A DNA stretch of 64,000 nt from Trissonchulus latispiculum (Eukaryota > Nematoda > Enoplea > Enoplida > Ironidae), in NCBI GenBank assembly GCA_030248195.1, contig JASAND010020115.1, positions 1 to 64,000 of the forward strand. Reading direction: 5' to 3'. The notes beneath the pieces were generated by a model. It had not been told where the DNA came from and did not search any database. It saw nothing but the letters and a program-made list of their open reading frames with translations. Positions 33,201 through 44,714 of this stretch are shown in pieces. Position 1 is the first letter of the stretch. The number at the start of each line of letters is the position of its first letter. A program made the position numbers and the translations under genes.

Positions 33201-36200
33201 AAACATGACGGAAAAGAAAGGGAAAAACATGGTCGCCTACTCCCCAACCATAGCAGTTGCAGCTGCCTAGTATATATAGCCCATTAGAAAGAGCAAGTCT
33301 AGAAGTATACCCTACAGTACCAGATTGGTTTCTAAGTTTGATTCTGTAAGTACAGTACTTGACCAAAGTTGACCTCCCAAAATAATTGCCAAAATGCTAA
33401 GGATTTTCGAAAGTTTGCAAGTATATATCTAACCAACTATCAACCTTTGGCTACTATAAATTGGCATGCGGGCATAATTTGACTTGCTCTATCACATGGC
33501 AATAGTAGTTTTCCCCTGCGTACACCCAGTAAAAAATTTGACCATGTATTTTCCCCACACATAGGGTCCACTAGAGCGGGGAAACAACATGGTGTTCACA
33601 TTTTAAAATTTTAAATGTACCTATGCTTCAGGAAGGCGTAACTAATGCTTCTATTGGAAAGAGAATGCTTTAAAACCACTAAAAACCTCAAAATATGCCA
33701 ACTTTGAGCATTTTTGAAGCTTCTAGCTCGAAAATTTGATTTGCAGCATCAACATGCCAGGTTTCGTCAGCTTCTATTCTATGGTAAAAATGAAAATTTT
33801 GAAAAAACTTACAAAATGATGGAATTTTGCAATTTTTAACACATCTAACTTGTTTATAGTGATATTCTGCATATTATGGCCAGTTCCCATCAGGTTTCAT
33901 GCCCAGACAGGTTAGGTACGGCGGATTTAGCATTTTGACCAAAAAAATCGGGTTTTAAGCTTGCTGTGAGGTTAGAATGGTGCCTAGGTAGTTTTGCACG
34001 TTAAAAGCAGCTGAGACAGTGCTTTTAAACCACTCTAAATGGTTGGTTGGTAGAAATTTGTGCCATGTTTTTCCCCGCACCATGTTTTTTCCCCGATTTG
34101 CGGGCAAAAAACCTGGACAAATCCTGTTACTGCCAAAGCTGAGTGATGTATAAGAGAAGTTTGAATATACGGTTGGATAGGTATTTGCCCACGGTACATA
34201 CTCAAACCTATCCAAATCCAAGCGAAGAAGTTGGAGGCTTGCTTCCCTATTCATGTTTTTCTTCCCCCCCCTGACTATATTTGATATTTTTATCACCTAC
34301 GCTTTTGGGGACAGAAAGAAATTTTAGAATAATTTAAGGGCAAATTTAGAAAAGATTTATATAGGTCCGGACACGCGCCTCATTTTTTGGGTTGAACCCC
34401 CCGCACTTTTGAAATCCTGGATAATTGTTTAGATTTGGTGCACCTGATATTGTACGTTTATAAGTTGCAGTATATAATCCCTACGATTATATAATTATTT
34501 AAAAATGTGTATGCCTACTATGTTTCATGTAATATAAATCAGTTTATGCATTTATTTTTGCTGTATCCCAATTTGTTTTTCGCCATTCATAATCATCAGA
34601 GGTCAATGCTTTGTGTCTCTCTGTCGTGTCTACCATCTACACTATCTACGAATCTCAGTCAAATTCTCTGTCGCGCTGCTGTTGTATGAATCTCCTCTCA
34701 AAAGCTCTACTACAATGTGTTAAATCATTGCTCTAAATCCACTACAATTGCTTGTATCCGTGTGTCGGATCTGAACCTGGGTCAGAGTCTTACATAAGTC
34801 TGAAGGAAGTTTATGCTAATCCTCCAAATCACACGATGTGTGCCGCTGCTCTCTCGCTCTCGCTCTCTAAGCCTTCCACCTACCCGCGAATCTTTGCTCG
34901 GCTAAATCCAAGACGTGCTCCAATGCTTTCTTAATGCTCACCACCTTTCCGCCCAGTGTATCTCTCTCTCTCAATCGTCATTGCTTTTTCTTTTCAGTCA
35001 GTCAGTGGTAAGCAGTTGTTCTAAGTTTGTCAGCAGTCCTTCTTTGAATGAGAAGTCTGCTTGACGCGGGGGAGTTTTTGACTTTTTTCCACTTTTTATT
35101 GTTGTTTTTGGAAATGACTATTGCGTACTTCTTTCTTCCTTATTGGTTTTCCTATCTTTTGAGTTAGTATGAATATGGTTTTGCCTACTGTCTTATAACA
35201 GTAAAATGCTTAAATTATAAAGGGAGCCAAATTGTATATTTGGCAATAGAGTAGTGTCCATTAAATTGAAGTTCAGCGACAAAAGTGTTATACTCTTAAG
35301 TTTAGTTTATTGAAACTGTCGTGTATTGGTCATAATTTTTGAGTCTTACTTTTTTCAGGACGCAGTTCGCTACGAGGATGGACGCGACCTCCACGGGCAT
35401 CGCATTGTGGTTGAGTGGGCCAAGGGACCCAACTATCATTCCTATCGTGATGCTAATGTACGTATATATTACTTTTTTGTTGATTTTTGTGGGGGGTGGC
35501 CTGCCTTTTCCGAGCCCAAAATTTCTGGAGGGGGAGAAGTAGGGAGGGGGCGTTTAAACGTCTAAAATGACAAATTGGGTTAATTACGCGCCGAAGCCGC
35601 GAAAATTTTTGAAATTTTATGTCCACGCTTTGCGCGGACAAAATCTGGTTTCGGGCCCTCCAAGTGCGCCCCGGGGTAAAATGTTTTGGGAGGGGGCAGC
35701 TAAAGCTAGTAAAACGAAATCACTATTCTGTCTCTGATCTATGATGTTGATGTACACAAACAAGCATATGTCTGAGGAATGTTCTCTGTGCTGAGTCACT
35801 TTCACTAAACACTGAGATCAGAGTAGAGTAGCTATTAGTTTAGTAATTTACCATCTAACATTATTTCGGTCCTAGCCGAAATAAGTACAAAGAAATTGTG
35901 TTCATCAGGAGTTTAGGACACGCCGGTGCTTCCCAAGTATATATAATTTTTTGTTTAATTGTTATTTATTTCAGCGTATTGTGTGCGACTACTGCGGGCG
36001 TACTGGTCACTATTATCGTGAGTGTCGCAAGTATCTGGAGCGACGACGTAATTCGGACAGACGGTAAGAAGCCCTCTGCAGTAAAGGTTACCCCCGGAGA
36101 ATTCTCCTACCCTTGTCAGGGTATAGGGTGCCGGTGCTCATCCCCGGATACAGAGCCCTTGAGCCAGGAGTGTCACCTCGAATGATGATTACAACCGTGG

Positions 36201-37824
36201 AGGAGGGGCCAGCTCCTCAAGGCAGACGCCCGTTCACACGGTCTCCTGTTACCTTCCCACATAAGTGGTACCCATTTACCGACCAACTAAAGATAGATAG
36301 CTGGGTTGGCTGGAGCCCATGGCGAACCGATATGTGCTTAGTCCCTTGCTTAAGGGGATTTGTGAAAGCCTTGTGGCAGCGGGGATTCGAACCTCGGACT
36401 ATCGGATCCAAAGTCGAACGCCTTAACCACTCGGCCGGCACGGCACCCTCTGCAGTAATATGTATCCTTTATGATATTGATATTATCTGATTTCGGCAAA
36501 GTTTCTGGGATTATTTGTTGTTTGTACGACTTGGCATCAGAGCTAGCTATCATAGTTTCACCTTCAACTTCGAATGGTTGGAAATTGTCCTAGTATATAC
36601 AGGTAGGTTATGTCAGTGTCGGAAGTATGTAGCTGAGCTACTAGAGATCCGAAACTCGGCGATTCGATTCTCATCGCGTCCCCGACCCCCACTTTTCGTC
36701 AAAATTCTTTCAATACTGATTTCAACCTTTCACACTAATTTATTGTTTGTATTGATTATGATTTTGTTCTCTCACTTTTTCCCCCTGATTTCAGTTCCCG
36801 GTCACCCTCGCCTCGCGGTGGAGGTGCCGGGGCCGCTGGAGGGAAACGGCGCGGCGGCGGACGCGGCAACAGATCTCGCAGTCCCAGACGGTACGATTGA
36901 CGTTTTTTATGGCAAAATGCAGTGCAAAACACCTTTATCTTTGTTTTTCTTCGAAGTATAGATCTTCCGCATTGAAGAAATGTAATTACACCCTTTCTTT
37001 CTCTGTTGGTGTGGTCTATGATGTATGTCAAAATACAACAAGCATATGTATGATATTGTAGTCAGTGTAAGCAATACTGACTTAATGAGTTCACCATATT
37101 TTTGATGGCTGAGACCGCCTTAGGCTGTGAATGACGTGTTCGTTTTGCTTTAGTTGTGTGGCACATATGGTTTACTGAGTCGTACAGATATCGTTTCTGT
37201 TGTGACAAAATTAATTCTGCCTTTTTTAGCAGCCGTAGTCGCTCTGATTCCAGAAATCGCAGCTTTTCTCGCTCCCGGTATGTTTTTTGTTTAGACTTTT
37301 TACCATTTGTTTCTCCTTGTAGAGTTGTGGATATTACATACCTGACGACACCACCGGCAAACGGTACAAAAAAGTGGTTAAGATAATAGCTATGGGAGAA
37401 TTGCATTGTCAGTCTGGGTTTGGTTTGCCAGCCGGTGCTCATTCCCGGGCCTGCCCGTCCGGATACGCAGACAGCCCACCCGCCCAGAGACTTTGAACTT
37501 CGAAAATTGTATGGAGATGCTCGCTCGCTAGGATACCTTTATGGCTGTCGCACTACAGTATGGGTACTGCTCTGCTTAGGCTCACTCTTGTTTCGTACAA
37601 AAGGTCTTTGCCTTTAGTGAGTGCAGACAGGCGTTTTTCATTATTTCTTTATGATTAAGGCCCTGTATCCTTCGTGGATCCGCCTGCTAGCCTGCGTTTA
37701 CCTCATGTTTTCCACAGTGTTGTAAACTACTGTACAATTATGTGTAAGGTGTGGTCTAGACGTTTTTGCTTACAGTTATGCTCGTCTTTGTTTTTTCAGA
37801 AGCCGCAGTTCTGGCGATAAGTAA
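30143..37824 (+). CDS. SR splicing factor, copy 2 (complete, 7 exons)
   Basis: Exons 30143-30269, 32918-32970, 35359-35457, 35975-36063, 36795-36890, 37230-37277 and 37800-37824 give 178 residues. RRM residues 8-85: RNP2 is IFIGRL (10-15) and RNP1 region YGLAYAFVDF (44-53), where Leu replaces the usual basic residue at the octamer start. Zinc knuckle C97/C100/H105/C110. RS segments at 123-130 and 149-175. Start chosen as the first ATG, with AGTCAGC before it and MGDVARRSQ leading into RNP2. Nuclear pre-mRNA splicing role is inferred from this domain set. Introns 1 and 4 carry transposons absent from other copies, but no exon is broken. Confidence 0.93.
30697..32877. mobile_element. tandem-repeat-bearing element, copy B, in intron 1 of copy 2
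   Basis: Copy 3 reads straight from TTTTACGTATG to CCTTGTTCAAATTTTAG at the same place, so this is an insertion within a TACGTATA-type microsatellite. It contains 147-bp tandem repeats, a block matching 11400-12520 of copy A, and ends GCGACCCCTATGATA. Purine-rich GGGGG stretches fill 32100-32850. Intron 1 grows to 2.65 kb because of it. Confidence 0.65.
30809..31500. repeat. 147-bp tandem repeats, 4.5 units
   Basis: The CTATGACAAAAGTTGCTCAG anchor recurs at 30809, 30956, 31105, 31252 and 31399, spacing 147, 149, 147 and 147. Units are near-identical in the middle and diverge at the last one, which resembles copy A units. Confidence 0.88.
32918..32970 (+). CDS. copy 2 exon 2 (RNP1)
   Basis: 53 bases, residues 43-60 (SYGLAYAFVDFEDLRDAE). 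Acceptor aaattttag, donor gtaagg. Copy 3 has Ile for Leu at residue 56. Confidence 0.92.
33184..34278. mobile_element. 1.1-kb element in intron 2 of copy 2
   Basis: Ends TATAGTCAGAGGGGGAAAAA and, reversed, TATAGTCAGGGGGGGAAG. Sub-terminal GGGGAAAAACATGG words recur (33215, 33575, 34061-34098 and inverses). Copy 3 lacks it around 53610-53700. Target duplication not clean; no transposase. Confidence 0.55.
35359..35457 (+). CDS. copy 2 exon 3
   Basis: 99 bases, residues 61-93, acceptor tttttcag, donor gtacgt. Protein identical to copies 1 and 3. The following intron carries the same degraded CAGGGGCGCAC-type MITE as copy 1 (about 35470-35700), missing in copy 3. Confidence 0.92.
35975..36063 (+). 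CDS. copy 2 exon 4 (zinc knuckle)
   Basis: 89 bases, residues 94-122 plus two bases; acceptor ttatttcag, donor gtaaga. The SINE at 36085 begins only 21 bases past the donor and leaves it intact. Confidence 0.92.
36085..36445 (-). mobile_element. 361-bp tRNA-derived SINE in intron 4 of copy 2
   Basis: Perfect 13-bp duplication CCCTCTGCAGTAA at 36072-36084 and 36446-36458; copies 1 and 3 have the empty site. On the minus strand the tRNA head (36372-36445) has box A GCCGAGTGGTTAAGGC and box B GGTTCGAATCC, followed by CCCTTAAGCAAGGGACTAAG and GGCTCCAGCCAACCCAGCT. A second copy is at 52889-53250. The open frames across it are artefacts. Confidence 0.92.
36795..36890 (+). CDS. copy 2 exon 5
   Basis: 96 bases, residues 123-155. 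Synonymous changes against copy 1 only (for example CCC TCG for CCA TCG). Acceptor ctgatttcag, donor gtacga. Confidence 0.92.
37230..37277 (+). CDS. copy 2 exon 6
   Basis: 48 bases, identical to copy 1 exon 6; acceptor cttttttag, donor gtatgt. Confidence 0.9.
37800..37824 (+). CDS. copy 2 terminal coding exon
   Basis: SRSSGDK then TAA at 37822-37824; acceptor ttttttcag at 37791-37799. Confidence 0.88.
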
Positions 37825-39018
37825 AGTTAATGTGGAGGACGGCATCAAAAATTGGTGGTTGGCCTTGGTGCCAGAAGAATTGGCAGACGACTAGAGACTA
37901 TCACAAAATATTGTGGTTTTGTTGCCTAACTCTTTTACACACTTTTACTATATATGTATGTCCGAATTGTTGTGTTTAAGTATGTAATGTTTTATAATTG
38001 TTCCCGTTCTTGTTATCGTTGTACATACTACGTACGTACCTATGCGCTATTGTGTGTTGTTTATAGTATTACGTATTTGAGGTATATACGTATACCGTTG
38101 GCGTACGATGAAAAATACAGTCCCAACAGATTATAATTAGGTCATTTGTTATTGGTAGTTAGTTTTTAGCTTGAGCGAATGAGCGCACTTTTTCTTATTT
38201 CTAATATGCCTGACAAAGACTTTTGTAATCTTTTAGTCGGGAGTTTATTTTTGTTTTTAAAGATTAAGATGTTGTTTTCTAATTGTAAAAGTTGAACTCT
38301 GTGATTGCTTGGATGATTTGCGAGGTTAGGATCACTGCAAGGTCTAGCTAAAGGCATTTGATACATGTTGAATATAAACGTAGTTCTTGTATGCTTTGTC
38401 TTTGTTGTATCTATTGTCTGTTTTTGTCAGTAAAAAAGCTGTGTTGAATTAGAAAGGGGCACTAAAATTAGTAGTGTCAGTTGGAGTAGTTAGCCCAGCA
38501 TCTCTATGGGATTGGAACCTGGAATGCGACATCTTGTGGATTGCGAGACTGACTGAATTAGTTCCTGTTTTGACGGTTGAAGCTGCTGTCTTCAAGTAGA
38601 GTAGAGACTGTGCTTTAGGCTGACTTGCTGTGTTTGAGTGTGACTAGAGGGGTGAAACAGCGAATTACAATTAGTAGTTTAGTACTGAAGGATTTCTGTT
38701 TGAGCTGGTGTCGTAGGTTAGTTCGCTTTCCTTACAGTCGGAATTAAGATGGTGTTTAATTTATTATTTTGAAATGTTCTTGAGGGATTGGTCTGACCGC
38801 GGGCCTATAACCGGGCTCGTCGACCGATTTGGGGGCCGGCTCACAGAAATCACTCGTATAACTCCTATTAATTATTGTTCAAACGTGGGTGGCCAGTTAG
38901 CTTCACGGTCCGGGTGCAACTCTAGCTAGGATAGTGGCAGGGAAGGGCTGTAAAGATGGCAAAGCGACAGGTACAAAATCTCGGGCTTTAATCTTTACTC
39001 TGTAAATTTGAAAATAAA
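37825..39018 (+). other. 3' UTR/3' flank of copy 2
   Basis: Close match to 2969-4163; AATAAA at 39013-39018. No coding content. Similarity to unit 1 continues to 39490, where unit 1 has the 4638-7012 insertion. Confidence 0.45.
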
Positions 39019-39541
39019 GATTGAGATTATCTCGTAGATGCCGTCAGTTGTCCATCATATATACAGTCTTATCCAACATCTGATGAATTTTTAAATTCCC
39101 TTATAAATTTGTTCTGGAACTGATTAATTTCTTGCAGGATTTAATAGAACGCTTAAACACTTTGAACAGTCTGCATACCTAAATAAATTTGTTTCGTTCT
39201 ATATTAGACTAGTAAACACACACCCTTGCGTAACTTTAGCGGTTAAGGGGGGGGGGCTACGAACGGGTTGGCACGACATCGTCGGAGAGCTAGGTTTCCC
39301 CCAACGTTAGCCAGCATATCAAAGTAAAACAAAGGGTGGGCAACAATTTATCTCACATACACTGGTTTTGGCAGGACGCCAGAGTACAAATTTTGGTGCG
39401 AAAAATGGGATTTTTCAAAAAGATTTTTTCAGCTCTGGTGGATTAACGGTTTGACCATTTCTGAATCTTTCAGCCATAAATGTTAACAGTTACTAGTGCT
39501 AAATATTAAGACTATTCCGGCTTTCGAGCGTTGCTTCCTTC

Positions 39542-40461
39542 CAAAGATGAAACAGGGTCAGGATTTCCTGACCGGGTGACCCGGTATCTTTTAAATTCCA
39601 TGTTTAAGGTTACAAAAATTAAAAAAATGAATACCTGGGTCTCTCTGACTGCGCTTTGAACAAAATATTTTACCAAAGCTAATCCTGAGCGGTTAATGCT
39701 TAAAGTGCTTAAAATGTTTTCTATTACTGTAGTACAGCATTTTATTTAGTTACGGTTGAGGGTTTCACTCGACAGTGGTTTTGTTAAAAATGTTTTTTGC
39801 TTATATCTAGGAAAAATAACCTCATAACTAGGCCTATATATAGATCAAGTCAAGCAATAGGGCAAATAAAACCAAAGCAGACTCAAACTACAAGTTGTTT
39901 TCTGAAGGTACCTATATATATATATATTCCTGTGTCGTTGCAATTGGAAAAACGAATTTTGAAACGCAGAATTGGCAAACCTGATTTTCTCACTCAAGAG
40001 TTTTCTTTCGAAATTCCCCAAAACTGAGAGCAGTGGTGAAGGATCATCTGTAGACTCCCACGGTGGCGTAATTTAGAAACCTTCAGGTTTAAAAATTGAG
40101 GAATCTGAGCCCGGGTTTGGCTTTCATTTTTCTAATTAAAACATACGCAATACTAGGTTTCAAAATTATAATTTCAAGTTCGACAGAAGACTATGTACAA
40201 ATATATGTATTATGACAGCCACAACACTGCTACTGCGACTAGTATTTTCCAAATCTGGATCAATTTTTTATTTGTAGTGCTTGTTTTTGAGTGATTATTA
40301 AAGTTTCGTGTTGCAAAAATGCCAAGAATTCTGAACAATTATGCTTTAATACGAAAAACGTCTAGAACTAAAAATACCGGGCCTGAGCTCCTGACCCGAT
40401 GACCCGGGCAACATAGTGACCCGAACTGACTCGGTGACCCGGTGACCCGGTTTCATCTCTG
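39542..40461. mobile_element. hAT-like element with GGGTGACCC end arrays (uninterrupted copy)
   Basis: Duplication CTTCCTTC at 39534-39541 and 40462-40469; ends CAAAGATGAAACAGGGTCA and inverse of CAGAGATGAAACCGGG. Arrays of GGGTCA/GGTGACCC at both ends. It is the same insertion as 7066-23241 without the 15-kb intruder, so it predates the unit duplication. Confidence 0.8.
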
Positions 40462-40469
40462 CTTCCTTC

Positions 40470-41751
40470 TTCAGCTATAACAGCTCAAAGTTTGAAATTT
40501 GGCAAAAAGTTGCGATGTGACCGTGCGCCGTTTTTGATGTAATAAAATTGACAGCCCTAGCCTACTCCAGTTTTTTTACCAATTATATATTAGGCTCTAA
40601 TAGGGGCAAACTGTGGGTAAGTTTCGAGGGCTTTGGTTTTCTGGTTAGTGTGTTAGAAATAACCCTTATTTTTAGGCCTGAAAAGCTGGCTAAGGGCCGA
40701 GTAGCGTTAAATTTTTTAACTTAACCCTGCGGCCTGCAGGCGAGTTAAAATGAACTGATTAACTTGTTTAACCCTGTGCGCGAAAAGGATTGAGTTATAA
40801 CTTTAACTCTCGCTAAGCGAAAAGGCCCCTAAGCGCAGTAAAAATTGGGTCAAAATTGTTTGTCGCCGATTTGGCCGACAAGGTGCTTATAGGGATTATT
40901 TGACCTACTGAATCCTAATATGAAAACCGTTTTTCGATGTGACGCTTCCTTCGTTCTGTATGCGCTTACAACTGACTTAGCTTTTTGGAGCGATCGCCAT
41001 TCGCCGTCCATACTTCGAGAAATACATCTAGCATTTCTAAACAGTGGATCGAGGTTTAGTGACCTAGCTTTCTGCACATCTTGGTATCACTACGAAAACA
41101 CGTAATTTTTACAAAAGTTAAGACAGATACTGGGAGTATTAATTGGAGCAAAGTTGGGTTCATTTGGTAAACCACAGCTCATTAGACGTTAGTTAACCTC
41201 CTACCGTATAGACCTACAACTACAACACTTGTCATTTGTCGCACTTTGATTGTACCGCACAGAAAAGAATACAATGGTCTAGAGATTATTTTACACGATA
41301 TCAAAGCACTATATGTCCGAACTGTTTCTGGAAAATTTGTGTACCGTACCTTGCGCATAGCGATCAGGACGAGGCGAAGTTTGTGTACGTGTCATGTCGA
41401 GCTTTGGACCGACAACACCAACTTCTGATGGCACCACAGGACGCTAGGCTGTATGGAATTGTTTCAAACTTTAGACTATTTTACACAAAACCTAATACTA
41501 TTTGTGCAAAAGACAAGCTAGCTTTTCCAACATCGAACTTTTAGTGAAATTCAAATTTGGTATGGACTATGGATGCATTTGAATTTTCTGATCGATCTGC
41601 AACAACGTTTTTCAACAAACACTACATAGATCTTAGCTGCCTTTTCTCACTTTTGTTATGTCCTTTCAAAAATAGTTTCTGCCGTGCTTTCCCCAGAATG
41701 TTTGACCAAAACTGTACCATGTAGGGGCATTTCATTTTTTATTTTGGGACT
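40470..41751. other. non-coding block of duplication unit 2
   Basis: Aligns with 23250-24527 with few changes. No gene recognised. Short frames in it (40920-41105, 41236-41544) also appear in unit 1 but resemble no family I know. Confidence 0.6.
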
Positions 41752-42216
41752 CTCTGGAGCAGAGTTGGAAGTGGGTAGCAGGTACCCACGGGTACCCGCG
41801 GGTACCCGCGGGTACCCGCGGGTAATAGAAATTTTGCTACCCACAGGCTACCCGCGCGGGTAGTTGCGGGTATCTCTTGTTGATGTAGTCACTAAAATTC
41901 AAGGAATTTTATTGAAAAATGTTCGAAAAAATAGGTTTCGTGTTAGTGATTTAAAAAAATCGCTGGTTTTCGCTGAGTGCCCTTCTTCAGGATTATTATT
42001 CTCAGTTAAAATGGGCGTTTGACTAAACTTGTTCTATTAAGTTATATCCAGAAAAGCAATCATAAGTCTTTTTCTTTTTTTGAGCTTTCTACTTGTATTT
42101 CTCGCTTTCAGTAAGCAGACGTACTAAATAGCTCAGCATACAGACTGCTGTTCTTGCCGTTTTTGCAAAGCTTAAATGCCTTGATTGTATGTGTTCCTTT
42201 AGTACATAAGGTAAAT

Positions 42217-42808
42217 GGGTCTCTTGCGCAATTCCCCCCCAGCCCTAACTTTTGATTTTTTTGACCAATAACTTTGAAATTTTGTATGGGTGCATACTAG
42301 AGGCTGATGAATTCAAAAATTAAAAAATTTTAAAATTTTAAAAAATTTAAATTTTATTTTGGTAAGGGGACCAAGGGGAACCGAAAAAGATTTTGAAAAA
42401 ATTTTTGCTGAAAACGTGCATATAGGGGTTTTCAGGGGTGCTGAGCACGAATCCGGAATCCGTTTTTCGATAAAGCTTTTGGTTAACTCAGGATAAGCTT
42501 ACACCTTAAGCTTCTAACTTTAGCTTATTTTAAGCTAACGAAAAGTTTTATCGAAAACGGATTTCGGATTCGTGCTCAGCACCCCTGTATGCACGCTTTC
42601 AGCAAAAATTTTTTTCAAAAAATTTTTCGGTTCCCCTTGGTCCCCCCTTACCAAAATAAAATTTAAAAGTTTTTAAAAAATTTTTAAAATTTAAAAATTT
42701 TTTAATTTTTGAGTTCATCAGCCTCTAGTATGCACCCATACAAAATTTCAAAGTTATTGATCAAAAAAATCAAAAGTTAGGGCTGGGGGGGAATTGCGCA
42801 AGAGACCC
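42217..42808. mobile_element. 592-bp fold-back element
   Basis: Almost wholly one inverted repeat, centred near 42510. Ends GGGTCTCTTGCGCAATTCC and inverse, with perfect duplication AGGTAAAT at 42209-42216 and 42809-42816. It would form a hairpin of nearly 290 bp. A diverged relative lacking clear ends is at 62855-63150. Confidence 0.9.
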
Positions 42809-43667
42809 AGGTAAATACAGTTGTACATTACAACTTACAATTGTACATTACATTACAACTTTTCAATGCAATTGTTCGAACCTGGAAATGTTTGCTCAAA
42901 AATTCTTCAATTCGAAACTGGGAATGTTTGCTCAAAAAATTTGACAAACTAATATTACCTATATGGTAGGTAGAAAAATCCTGATGACTGACTAAACTAT
43001 TATCATAATCCGTTAAGTAGTAACAAACAGTATTTTAGTTGGGGAACTTATATATATTTTAGCTTTGTTTTTGTTATTTAGAACGTAATAGCTCGTGGTC
43101 AGTTTTTGGAATCAATCCGAAATCCGCAAACATCCGCAAAGCTCAACCGTTAAAATCCTCTTTTCTAATTCAATCTTGGAGGTTTTACATGTAATACGTT
43201 CACAGGTGGACAAGCAGAATTACCCATCCTCTCAGCAAATTCCCCCAGAAGGGTTATCAAAATTGCTCTCACAGGCGGTAAAAAATTCGGCTACAAGGGG
43301 CATGAAAATTGCTCAAAGAAAGTTTCCAGATTCACATTTCTGACGATTATCCGGCTTCGCCTGATTTTTTTACTAAAAAATCGTCTAAGCAATGGTATTT
43401 TCATTAAAAATCGCTATTTGTAGTTAAAATTTAGAAAAATTTGTGAAAATAGTGGAATTTTAACGTCGCTAAATGTATCCAAGGGCCTCTGTCCTCTACC
43501 CGGCCAAATGCGCTTTCGATAGCCGAACAATACATGATTTTCAGCAAATTCTAAACCTTGAGCATTTTTTAATTTCTGGAAGACGCGTCAATAAAATTGT
43601 CCTTAACTTTGTATTTTGGTCTTCTTTCGAAACTACACGAGTCCAACATTAATTTTGCAGATGCAGA

Positions 43668-43971
43668 TGAGATGCACCGAGGCCGGGTCCGAGGCCGGGG
43701 CCTGAAAATCGGAAGTCTGAAAATAGGAGAATTTTCTTAAAAATTCCGATTTTGGTATTATTTCAAGTATAGGCAAAATTACTATTGTTGTTTCCATTCA
43801 AACTGATGATAATTATAATGAACGATCTGTACCAGTTTAATTTAATTTTGACTTTAAAAATTCCAAACTTTTGGCTAAAATTTTCAAAAAATTACATATT
43901 TTGGGTCCCGGCATGCACCGGTGCTTAACCACCGAGGTTGGCATCGGTCCCCAAGTCCTGGTGCATCCCTA
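43668..43971. mobile_element. 304-bp hAT-like MITE, GATGCACCG ends
   Basis: Ends TGAGATGCACCGAGG and CGG...GGTGCATCCCTAA, matching the TAGGGATGCACCG terminus common in hAT elements. Left end carries GAGGCCGGG words. Nested in 41760-44328; duplication decayed. Confidence 0.6.
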
Positions 43972-44369
43972 ATTATGTAAATGTATAGTAGTTTAAAATT
44001 TTAAACTTTTTGAAAAAGTTTAGGTACTTTTTTGAAAACTTCAGCAATTTGGGTGAATTTCCATATTTCGGGAACACAACCCAACACTGTTAGATAAAGT
44101 ATGTGGGTTAGAAGGTTTAATTAAATAAAAGTTTATTTTACACTATTGGCAGTTTTTAATAAATTTGAGGGCATTGTAGTAATCATATAGCATTCTAAAA
44201 ATTTTGCGGGTATCTTGCGGGTATCAGTTGGCTGCGGGCCGCGGGCTGCGGGGCGGGGCGGGGCGGGTACAAGCTTGCGGGTAGCGGGGCGGGGCGGGTC
44301 GCCAAAAGGGTACCCGCTTCCAACTCTGCTCTGGAGTCTTTAGTTTGCAGCCGTGACCATTGATTCCGT

Positions 44370-44714
44370 CAAGAGTACATAATACATAAGAGTGTGACAG
44401 CAGGCAAGCTCTCTGTTATCAGCTGTAGGTACATGCTATGTTCGCTAACGGCTGACCCCCTCACAAACGTGTATGTGCTCTTCAAAGAAATTCGCACGCT
44501 ATCTTTGCGTGTTAAAGCTCGCAACAGACACACATTGAACCAACTGAGTAGTTGTGTTTTCGAGCTTCAGCATGCAAGCGTAGCGGCCAAATTTTTTTGA
44601 AGAGCACATACACATTTGTGGGGGGGGGTCAGCCGTTAGCGAACATAGCATGTACCTTCAGCTGATAACAGAGAGCTTGCCTGCTGTCACACTCTTATGT
44701 ATTATGTACTCTTG
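44370..44714. mobile_element. 345-bp MITE with about 120-bp inverted ends
   Basis: Ends CAAGAGTACATAATACATAA and exact inverse, near-perfect for about 120 bases. ATTCCGT (or GATTCCGT) is duplicated at 44363-44369 and 44715-44721; unit 1 is empty at 24555-24562. The centre is only about 100 bases. Confidence 0.9.

Larger units (their letters stand above)
41760..44328. mobile_element. 2.57-kb hAT-like element with GGGTACCC end arrays
   Basis: Perfect duplication CTCTGGAG at 41752-41759 and 44329-44336; unit 1 is empty at about 24520-24533. Ends CAGAGTTGGAAG and CTTCCAACTCTG. Inside the left end is a GCGGGTACCC array (41777-41870); the right end has GCGGGGCGGGGC and GGGTACCCGC. Two further elements are nested (42217-42808, 43668-43971). 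No transposase frame. Confidence 0.9.

Noticed and set aside
36113..36490. 125-residue frame in intron 4 of copy 2
   Set aside because: It lies across a SINE and its tRNA-like head.
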